Shown: piece by piece, positions 1 through 5,213 of the stretch
How the letters are laid out: every line of letters begins with the position of its first letter
How positions within the stretch are numbered: position 1 is the first letter of the stretch
Assembly: GCA_024277605.1 (NCBI GenBank)
Contig: JAJRUU010000027.1
Span: forward strand, 1 to 6,981
Length of the DNA stretch: 6,981 nucleotides
Direction: 5' to 3'
DNA from: a bacterium
Lineage (GTDB): Bacteria > SZUA-182 > SZUA-191 > JAJRXT01
Position numbers and translations under genes: made by a program
The notes under the pieces: model-generated
Seen by the model: the letters and a program-made list of their open reading frames with translations, nothing else
Told to the model about the DNA's origin: nothing
Databases searched by the model: none

Positions 1-62
1 ATCCCGTAAATCTCCTCAAAACGCATCTTCCTGACCTCCTGTAGCAACTCTGTTCGTCTCAT
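1..62 (-). CDS. Transposase, N-terminal fragment cut by window edge (ISNCY-like)
   Basis: Read leftward from ATG at 62-60, the frame gives MRRTELLQEVRKMRFEEIYG and is still open at the window edge. A strong ribosome binding site (GAGGAGGAG) lies just upstream of the ATG at about 64-73, so this is a real gene start and not a shadow. The opening resembles the N-terminus of a widespread class of environmental transposases annotated as ISNCY, in which an ELLQEVRKMRFEE-like stretch precedes a helix-turn-helix and then a DDE integrase core. The catalytic domain is outside the window, so neither intactness nor the family can be confirmed here. The family name rests on memory of this N-terminal pattern. 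The paired repeats at 91-134, just upstream of the start, fit an insertion-sequence end. Confidence 0.6.
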   Translation of the reverse strand, partial: MRRTELLQEVRKMRFEEIYG

Positions 63-90
63 GGCTCCTCCTCTTAAGGAGAACCATAAA

Positions 91-134
91 CCGGACAATT
101 CACGTGTTACAACTCCGGACAGTTTACTTGTTCC
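91..134. repeat. Two direct-repeat sites at presumed insertion-sequence end
   Basis: CCGGACAATTCACGTGTTAC (91-110) and CCGGACAGTTTACTTGTTCC (115-134) are imperfect direct repeats with a 24-bp period, agreeing at most positions and identical over the first seven. They lie upstream of the leftward transposase start. By inference they are tandem transposase-binding sites inside the terminal region of the element. The outer boundary is probably near 135-145, but no target-site duplication can be identified because the other end of the element is not visible. Confidence 0.5.
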
Positions 135-154
135 TAACACCGCTCAACAATTCC

Positions 155-183
155 TTGACAACCTGGCTTAAATACTTAATAAT
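155..183 (+). promoter_or_regulatory. Sigma-70-type promoter for tldD-trpC
   Basis: TTGACA at 155-160 is a perfect -35 consensus. A 17-bp spacer (161-177) separates it from AATAAT at 178-183, which matches the -10 consensus in five of six positions. A transcript would begin near 190 and carry a leader of about 145 bases that contains the AT-rich palindrome before the tldD start. It is the best promoter match in the window. It sits between the insertion-sequence end and the gene, so it could be native or have been brought or altered by the insertion. Confidence 0.65.
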
Positions 184-210
184 CCATAAACTAAATAAAA
201 GGAAGCAATT

Positions 211-321
211 CCAAATGTCAAAATCCAAAGTTCAAATAAAATCCAAATGCCAAATGTTAAAATTTTTTGTCATTTGAGCTTTGACATTCATTTGAAATTT
301 GAGCTTTAGCATTTGTCATTT
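211..321. repeat. AT-rich imperfect palindrome (MITE-like) in the tldD leader
   Basis: Bases 213-237 and the complement of 297-321 agree at about 20 of 25 positions, with some mismatches able to form G-U pairs in RNA. The inner parts repeat the same CAAATG/CAAA-type words: CCAAATGTCAAAATCCAAAG on the left, and CATTTGAGCTTTGACATTC and ATTTGAGCTTTAGC on the right. The whole is a long imperfect inverted repeat with a T-rich centre near 261-268. It ends two bases before the ribosome binding site of tldD. It looks like a non-autonomous palindromic repeat of the kind scattered through many environmental genomes. No other copy is present in this window, so that label is inference. Confidence 0.55.
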
Positions 322-333
322 ACAGGAGAATAT

Positions 334-1719
334 ATGCAATTATTGGAAATATCCCCGAAGGTGCTTAAGCAAGCTTTAAGTAAAGGTGGCGAATTCGGGG
401 AGCTCTACATCGAGCAGCGGTATACCACCCGTATTAGCTGTGAGGATAATAAGCTGGAGCAGGTGCTAGCCGGTAACGAATCCGGTGCTGGTATCCGGGT
501 TATTCATGATTTACGAACCGCATATGCCTATACCAATAACTTAGAAGATGCGGCGCTGCTTGATTTAGCCGCCACTGTCAGCCAGGCGGTAGGGAGTACC
601 CGTAACATTGAGATGTTGATCCCGCCGCAGCGTACGCCACAAGATTACACCCCCAAAGACGGGCTTACTCCACCGAATGAAGTGCCCACTGAGGATAAGG
701 TATTGCTGGTTGAGCACGCTAATCAATTAGCCCGTAAGATAGATAAGCGCATCCGGCAGGTGAAGGTGATATACGGTGATCTGGTGCAGCGGTTGAATAT
801 CGCTAATTCCGATGGGGTGAGCTGTTCTGATGAGCGTTTTAGCACGGTGTTTATTGTGCAGGTGGTGGCCGCCGGTGGTAATATCATCCAAACCGGCTAT
901 GATGTGTCCGGTGGCAGCCGTGGGTTTACTATAGACCTGCAAATGGTTGAGGAGGTAGCTAAGACCGCCGCCAGGCGCGCGGTGCTGATGCTGGATGCCA
1001 GGCCAGCTCCGGCAGGCAGCATGACGGTGGTGCTTTCGGGTAAGGCTGGGGGTACTATGGTGCATGAGGCCATCGGGCATGGGCTTGAAGCTGATCTGGC
1101 GCAGGGTAAAATGTCGGTATATTCGGATCGCATCGGTGAGCAGGTGGCCGCATCCTCCATCACGGTAATCGATGATGCTACGCTGCCTAATAAGCGGGGG
1201 TCGTATAATTTTGACGATGAGGGTGTGCCCTCACAGCGGAATGTGCTGGTGGAGCAGGGTGTTTTAAAGGGCTATATGTATGATCGCCTGAGCGCCATGA
1301 AGGATGGCGTGCGCTCCTCCGGTAACGGGCGCCGGGAGAGTTATCAGCACCACCCCATACCGCGTATGAGTAATACCCTGATTGCACCGGGGGCGGACGA
1401 TCCGCAGGCGATTATACGCTCGGTACATAATGGTCTGTTGGTTACCGCCTTAGGCGGCGGGCAGGTGAATACGGTAAATGGCGATTTCGTGTTTGAGGTG
1501 AACGAGGGCTATATAATCGAAAATGGAGAGATTACTCTTCCGGTGCGGGGAGCTACTTTATCGGGTAACGGGCCGCAGGTGTTAAATCAGGTGGAAGCGG
1601 TGGGTAATGACCTGGGCTTTACCATCGGCACTTGCGGAAAAGATGCTCAAGGCTGCCCCTGCTCGGATGCCCAGCCTACTTTACTGTTACCTCAAATTGT
1701 AGTTGGGGGAACGGCGTGA
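334..1719 (+). CDS. tldD: TldD metalloprotease subunit
   Basis: Zinc-type protease of the TldD/PmbA (U62) family. With TldE it forms a cytosolic heterodimer that digests unfolded peptides; in E. coli it matures microcin B17 and degrades CcdA. The catalytic HExxxH motif is present as HEAIGH (residues 244-249), with the third metal-ligand region TCGKDAQ near Cys434. Other family hallmarks are GNGRRESY (330-337), the GGGQV stretch near 374 and the terminal VVGGTA. At 461 residues it is close to the E. coli protein's 481 and appears complete. ATG 334 is chosen because AGGAG lies five bases upstream (324-328); an in-frame TTG at 313 lies inside the palindromic repeat and lacks a ribosome binding site. 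The stop overlaps the trpC start. TldE, which in the family carries no metal site but is needed for activity, is not in view. The QGCPC segment adds two cysteines beside the ligand. Confidence 0.95.
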   Translation: MQLLEISPKVLKQALSKGGEFGELYIEQRYTTRISCEDNKLEQVLAGNESGAGIRVIHDLRTAYAYTNNLEDAALLDLAATVSQAVGSTRNIEMLIPPQRTPQDYTPKDGLTPPNEVPTEDKVLLVEHANQLARKIDKRIRQVKVIYGDLVQRLNIANSDGVSCSDERFSTVFIVQVVAAGGNIIQTGYDVSGGSRGFTIDLQMVEEVAKTAARRAVLMLDARPAPAGSMTVVLSGKAGGTMVHEAIGHGLEADLAQGKMSVYSDRIGEQVAASSITVIDDATLPNKRGSYNFDDEGVPSQRNVLVEQGVLKGYMYDRLSAMKDGVRSSGNGRRESYQHHPIPRMSNTLIAPGADDPQAIIRSVHNGLLVTALGGGQVNTVNGDFVFEVNEGYIIENGEITLPVRGATLSGNGPQVLNQVEAVGNDLGFTIGTCGKDAQGCPCSDAQPTLLLPQIVVGGTA

Positions 1720-2504
1720 TTTTGCGGCAGATTGTTGACTATAAAAAAGATGAGTTAGCCGAAACCAAACGCCGGATTAAGCTTGCCGATTTGAAGGCTG
1801 GCATATCTGAATTACCCCCCACCCGCGATTTCGCCTATGCGCTGTGCCCGGCTGGTGGAGGTTGCGCTAAGGGAATAAGCATTATCGCCGAGATAAAGAA
1901 GGCCTCACCCTCGAGCGGGGTTATACGTGAGGATTTCGATCCTTTTGCTATCGCCAGAATATACCAGGAAAATGGAGCGGCTGCTATTTCGGTACTCACC
2001 GAACAGCACTTCTTTAAAGGCTCGCTGGATTACTTATCTCAGGTGCGCCGGATTGTTAGTCTGCCGCTATTGCGTAAGGATTTTATTTTCGATGATTATC
2101 AAGTATATGAAGCCCGGGCACATGGAGCAGATGCCATACTTTTGATTGCCGCTATTCTGTCTCTCGGGCAGATGCAGGATTTATATTTTGCTGCGCTTGA
2201 ACTTGGGCTGTGTACTTTAATCGAGGTGCATACTGCCGGTGAACTTGACCGGGTATTACAGCTCGATCCACCCCTTGTGGGGATCAATAACCGCAACTTA
2301 AAAACATTTAAAACCGATCTAAATCTCACCCTGTCCATGCTTCCCGATATACCTCAAGGTAAATTAGTGGTCAGCGAAAGCGGGATACACTCAGGTGAGG
2401 ATATTGTGCGCCTGAAAAATGCCGGGGTATCAGCAGTACTGATCGGCGAAGAACTCATGCGCTCACCCGATATCGGCCTGCGCCTCCGTCAACTGCTAGA
2501 GTAG
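1716..2504 (+). CDS. trpC: Indole-3-glycerol phosphate synthase
   Basis: Catalyses ring closure of 1-(o-carboxyphenylamino)-1-deoxyribulose-5-phosphate to indole-3-glycerol phosphate in tryptophan synthesis; a cytosolic TIM-barrel enzyme. The expected active-site blocks appear in order: EIKKASPS (59-66, catalytic-type Glu59 and Lys61), LLRKDFI with Lys121, LIEVH with Glu170, GINNRNL with Asn192, and VSESGIH with Glu221 and Ser222. The GIHSGEDI and VLIGEELMR phosphate-binding ends are also present. The 262-residue length is typical. The GTG start at 1716 gives the usual family opening (MILRQIVDYKKDEL), has a GGGGGA site at 1705-1710 and overlaps the tldD stop as GTGA, implying translational coupling; longer readings into tldD are not credible. 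No other trp gene is nearby, so the gene is detached from a trp operon or lies in a scattered pathway. The 3' end overlaps the convergent arsS-like gene by 9 bp. Confidence 0.95.
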   Translation: MILRQIVDYKKDELAETKRRIKLADLKAGISELPPTRDFAYALCPAGGGCAKGISIIAEIKKASPSSGVIREDFDPFAIARIYQENGAAAISVLTEQHFFKGSLDYLSQVRRIVSLPLLRKDFIFDDYQVYEARAHGADAILLIAAILSLGQMQDLYFAALELGLCTLIEVHTAGELDRVLQLDPPLVGINNRNLKTFKTDLNLTLSMLPDIPQGKLVVSESGIHSGEDIVRLKNAGVSAVLIGEELMRSPDIGLRLRQLLE

Positions 2505-3449
2505 ACTGCCGGTGCAGCTGCTGCCTGAACCGGCGAGGCAGCCGTAACAATGCGGGCCGACTTGAATATTAAGTCCGATGAGTTGTTGGGCTGATACTTG
2601 GTCGATATAGGTGGGTTTGCCGTTTGAGAGGCACATATTAAGCATTTGATTAAAATCGCAGTCATAAAGCTTGACGGTCCAATCTACGCTGATTTGCTCT
2701 AAACACATCAATCTATTAACCGTTTCCGGATTATAATTTGCTTTCAGTAGTTTCATATAGGCATCGTATTGGCCTTCGGCCTGTAGATAACTCTTGAATC
2801 GATTTATGGGGATGTTGGCCAGGCTATACAGGCGGTTAAAGTGTATACCGTAGCGGTTGGACAGCTCCCGTTTATAATCTGACTCCAACTTATCCTGTGG
2901 CGGCGGTAAGTACGGGCCGAGTGGGTTATATACCAGATTCAGAATAAGGCCGCTGCCATCCTGTCCGTAGCCGATTTCATTTAAAACCTTAAGTGCGCGA
3001 ATGCTTTTATCAAATACGCCATTGCCGCGTTGCTTGTCCACATTCTGGGATAAATAGCAGGGGAGGGAGCCGATAAGCTCCAGCTGGTACTCTTTATAAA
3101 TTTCGGGCAGGTAGTCATTGTCGGCTTCGAACATGACGGTAAGGTTAGTCCGCAGGAGTATATGATCAGTAAAGCGGCTTACGGTTTTTAGTAAATATTT
3201 AAAGTGGGGATTTAGCTCCGGGGCGCCGCCGGTAATATCAATTGTATCGATGGGATTAATTTCCAAAAACGAAACAATTTTATCGATTACCTCTTGAGAC
3301 ATAATCTCTCCTCGAGCCGGGCCGGCATCCACATGACAGTGAGTACAGCGCTGTTGGCAGAGTTTGCCTACATTTATTTGAAGTGTTCGTAAGGCTGTTC
3401 TTTTTAGTCGTATCTGCTGCTCGATTCTGCTTTCAGCAACATTCAGCAT
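2496..3449 (-). CDS. arsS: ArsS-like radical SAM/Cys-rich protein (arsenosugar biosynthesis)
   Basis: A radical S-adenosylmethionine enzyme with the [4Fe-4S] motif CQQRCTHC (Cys31, Cys35, Cys38), followed by HVDAGPARGE and the SAM-binding TGGAPELNP (73-81). The Cys-rich C-terminal domain (DUF3641 type) has Cys249, Cys264, Cys273 and the closing block HCYGCLAGSGSSC (300-312). This arrangement is that of the rSAM/Cys-rich family (TIGR04167) named ArsS, in which the studied members transfer a 5'-deoxyadenosyl group to dimethylarsinous acid on the way to arsenosugars. Some relatives are selenoproteins; here the C-terminal positions are Cys codons and no in-frame TGA is seen. At 317 residues it looks full length. 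AGGGAGA lies about six bases before ATG 3449. It is the last gene of the leftward operon, 16 bp after the glycosyltransferase. The substrate in this organism is inferred from the family, not shown. Confidence 0.85.
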   Translation of the reverse strand: MLNVAESRIEQQIRLKRTALRTLQINVGKLCQQRCTHCHVDAGPARGEIMSQEVIDKIVSFLEINPIDTIDITGGAPELNPHFKYLLKTVSRFTDHILLRTNLTVMFEADNDYLPEIYKEYQLELIGSLPCYLSQNVDKQRGNGVFDKSIRALKVLNEIGYGQDGSGLILNLVYNPLGPYLPPPQDKLESDYKRELSNRYGIHFNRLYSLANIPINRFKSYLQAEGQYDAYMKLLKANYNPETVNRLMCLEQISVDWTVKLYDCDFNQMLNMCLSNGKPTYIDQVSAQQLIGLNIQVGPHCYGCLAGSGSSCTGSLL

Positions 3450-3465
3450 GGAAACTCTCCCTAAA

Positions 3466-4143
3466 TTAGCGTCGATCTTTGTACCATGTTTTTAAGTGCA
3501 CCGCCGGTATTCCAATACCGTAGAGCAACAAAATTATCCAATTGCGTAAAGTACAACGTACAACTCCTTCTTGCTGCCATCTCCTGGGGGATGTGTAAAT
3601 GTAATCATCCAGGATGACGAAATTGCCCGCCTCACTTACTCGCTTAACAAAATCTACATCCTCCATAATGGGGATATTCTTAAAGCCGCCTAATTTGTCA
3701 AATACCTCACGTCTGACGAAGATTCCCTGGTCGCCGTAAGGCAAAGAAAAGAGCTTGGTTCTTAAATTGGCGCAGCTTGAAATTAGTTTTAAACCCAGTC
3801 TGTCGGAATCTATCTTGAGCTTAAATGCTCCGCCAACGTTTTCGGGAACATTGAGACAGCGCTCTATACTTTGGACAATATCGCTTTTTATAATAGAATC
3901 CGCATGCAGAAAAAGTAACGCTTCACCGCTTGTATTTTTGGCCCCTATGTTTAACTGAATCCCCCTGCCGACTGGTGAATCAATCACGTTGGGGGTATGT
4001 TCCAGGGCTATCTCTTTGCTGCGGTCGGAACTTCCCCCATCCACCACCACAATTTCCCAGAAATCATAAAGCTTCAAATCAGGCAATAGCCTGTTTAAAT
4101 TAGCTTTCTCATTTAAGCAGGGGATGATCACACTAATTTTCAT
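3466..4143 (-). CDS. Family-2 glycosyltransferase, arsenosugar/rSAM-selenodomain-associated type
   Basis: A GT-A fold glycosyltransferase of 225 residues. It opens with MKISVIIPCLNEKANL and carries the nucleotide-sugar motifs VVVDGGSSDRS (33-42) and LLFLHADS (76-83, metal-binding DxD equivalent). It also has YGDQGIFV (136-143), GGFKNIPIMEDVDF (152-165, MED as general-base region) and TSPRRWQQEG (184-193). The GRGIQLNIGA stretch (59-68) and the order HAD, GDQ, MED, SxRRW fit the 'transferase 2, rSAM/selenodomain-associated' family (TIGR04283), which travels with ArsS and is thought to act in arsenosugar assembly. The hydrophobic stretch near 202-215 suggests membrane association. The start has no clear ribosome binding site; only nine bases separate it from the ispD stop, so it is probably translated by coupling. 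Its donor and acceptor are unknown. Confidence 0.85.
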   Translation of the reverse strand: MKISVIIPCLNEKANLNRLLPDLKLYDFWEIVVVDGGSSDRSKEIALEHTPNVIDSPVGRGIQLNIGAKNTSGEALLFLHADSIIKSDIVQSIERCLNVPENVGGAFKLKIDSDRLGLKLISSCANLRTKLFSLPYGDQGIFVRREVFDKLGGFKNIPIMEDVDFVKRVSEAGNFVILDDYIYTSPRRWQQEGVVRCTLRNWIILLLYGIGIPAVHLKTWYKDRR

Positions 4144-4152
4144 GTATTAAAT

Positions 4153-4854
4153 TTATCGCCGCATATGTTTCATGTTTTTTAACATAGCTTCGACTAAAAC
4201 CAGATCATCGGGAGTGGTGACCTTGATATTATAATTGCTGCCCTTGATTATTTTTATTTTATGCCCCATGCGCTCAAGCAAACTGGCCTCATCAGTGCCG
4301 CAGAAGTTGGACTGATACGCCTCGTCAAAGGCTTGCTTTAATAGTGAATACTTAAACGCCTGAGGGGTTTGCGCCGCCCATAAACCATCACGCGGTATGG
4401 TTTTTTTAATCTGTCCGTTATCATCTGCTTGTTTTATGGTATCGTTAATCGGCAGGGCGGCAATAGCTGCCCCGCAGGCTTGTGCTTCGCGGATACATTG
4501 GCTGATTAATTGCGGGGTGACTAGTGGACGGGCGCCGTCATGCACTACGACTATATCGGTATCGGCAGCTATTTTATGCAGTCCATTATATACTGAGTCC
4601 TGTCGTTTTTCACCGCCGGGAATTATTTGAGCGACCTTCTGGAATTGATATTCATCAACTATATGCTGCTTGCAATAGTCGATTTTATTCTCAGCCACGA
4701 CAATATACACCATGGCGATATCCGAACAATCTTCAAAGGCTCGCAGGGTATGGGCCAGTATGGGTTTGTCTTCTAATAGCAGATAAGGTTTGGGTATATT
4801 GCGCTTAAGCCTTAAACCCAACCCCGCCGCCGCAATAATGGCGACACAGCTCAT
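4153..4854 (-). CDS. ispD: 2-C-methyl-D-erythritol 4-phosphate cytidylyltransferase
   Basis: Third step of the MEP pathway: MEP plus CTP gives CDP-methylerythritol and pyrophosphate; cytosolic. The CTP-binding loop AAAGLGLRLK (8-17) contains Arg15 and is followed by PK with Lys22, the catalytic pair. GGEKRQDSVYNGL (80-92), VVVHDGARP (102-110), PRDGLWAAQTPQAF with Arg155, GTDEASLLE (186-194) and the end block NIKVTTPDDL with Lys211 are all present. At 233 residues it has the usual length. Its ATG overlaps the TGA of the DUF2065 gene (ATGA), so the two are translationally coupled. ispF, the common neighbour, is absent; an arsenosugar-type glycosyltransferase follows instead. All key residues are conserved, so there is no sign of a changed substrate. 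Confidence 0.95.
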   Translation of the reverse strand: MSCVAIIAAAGLGLRLKRNIPKPYLLLEDKPILAHTLRAFEDCSDIAMVYIVVAENKIDYCKQHIVDEYQFQKVAQIIPGGEKRQDSVYNGLHKIAADTDIVVVHDGARPLVTPQLISQCIREAQACGAAIAALPINDTIKQADDNGQIKKTIPRDGLWAAQTPQAFKYSLLKQAFDEAYQSNFCGTDEASLLERMGHKIKIIKGSNYNIKVTTPDDLVLVEAMLKNMKHMRR

Positions 4855-5036
4855 CTTGCCCCCAGGTAAACGATGAATGCGCCCAGCAGCATGGCGGCAA
4901 GGCCCATGAAACGCAGTTTATCGTTGGGTATTTCATGGATTTGAGCCAGGAAGCGCTTCATGTTTTCAGGGGATAAGAAATAGGGCACCCCCTCCACAAT
5001 TAATAACATTCCCACTACCGTTAAAAAGAACTTCAT
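4851..5036 (-). CDS. DUF2065 small inner-membrane protein (YjeT-like)
   Basis: A 61-residue protein with two hydrophobic segments, about residues 3-20 (FFLTVVGMLLIVEGVPYF) and 43-60. They flank a polar loop with the family pattern LSPENMKRFLAQ...IPNDKLRFMG. This layout and the VEG...PYFLSPE motif match DUF2065, a small membrane protein family of unknown function. ATG 5036 is chosen because the protein then has family length with the first helix at its start, and GAGG lies about eight bases upstream (5045-5048). An upstream in-frame ATG at 5108 would add a polar, Cys-rich extension unlike the family and would overlap the likely promoter. It is the first gene of the leftward operon and is coupled to ispD by ATGA. 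Confidence 0.85.
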   Translation of the reverse strand: MKFFLTVVGMLLIVEGVPYFLSPENMKRFLAQIHEIPNDKLRFMGLAAMLLGAFIVYLGAR

Positions 5037-5096
5037 TTTACAGGCCTCATCTTCATAGATCATGACATTTGGATATAGTATACAACTACTATGCTT

Positions 5097-5125
5097 ATAA
5101 TAGCACAAATTTTCCTTTTTGTTTT
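5097..5125 (-). promoter_or_regulatory. Candidate extended -10 promoter for the DUF2065-ispD-GT-arsS operon
   Basis: On the minus strand TGCTATTAT (5105-5097) is an extended -10 element: TGN plus a hexamer matching TATAAT in five of six positions. A weak -35, AAAACA, lies 17 bp upstream (5125-5120). Initiation would fall near 5090, leaving a leader of about 55 bases before the DUF2065 start. Just downstream is an inverted repeat, ATAGTA-6-TACTAT (5075-5092), where a repressor could bind. No regulator is identified. Confidence 0.4.
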
Positions 5126-5152
5126 GTGACTTTGGTTAAGCTATGCTATCGT
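5124..5152 (+). promoter_or_regulatory. Weak candidate promoter for the DUF362 gene
   Basis: TTGTGA at 5124-5129 and TATCGT at 5147-5152, 17 bp apart, each match the sigma-70 hexamers in four of six positions. The position suits a rightward transcript reaching the DUF362 start at 5214, and the site overlaps the divergent leftward promoter back to back. The region is T-rich, so chance matches are likely. Confidence 0.25.
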
Positions 5153-5213
5153 TTTTTTGCTTGGCTTTTTTGGTAGGTTTTTGTAATAAACGCTTTTACC
5201 CTGAAGGTTTTTT

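Noticed and set aside
211..321. CRISPR array reading of the CAAATG-type repeats
   Set aside because: Repeat units are short, imperfect and palindromic, with no regular spacer length and no cas genes; an inverted repeat explains them better.
313..333. TTG start for tldD seven codons upstream
   Set aside because: It lies inside the palindromic repeat with no ribosome binding site, whereas ATG 334 has AGGAG at the right spacing.
727..1387. Antisense open frames within tldD (727-1080, 897-1163 and 1187-1387, minus strand)
   Set aside because: They are shadows of a GC-richer coding gene, without ribosome binding sites or recognisable domains.
1632..1715. Longer N-terminus for trpC starting inside tldD
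   Set aside because: The extra 28 residues are tldD in another frame and resemble no IGPS N-terminus; GTG 1716 gives the normal family opening.
4397..4808. Rightward open frames opposite ispD
   Set aside because: ispD has all its catalytic motifs on the other strand; these frames show no protein family pattern.
5037..5108. Longer N-terminus for the DUF2065 protein from ATG 5108
   Set aside because: It would overlap the likely promoter and add a polar, Cys-containing extension absent from the family.
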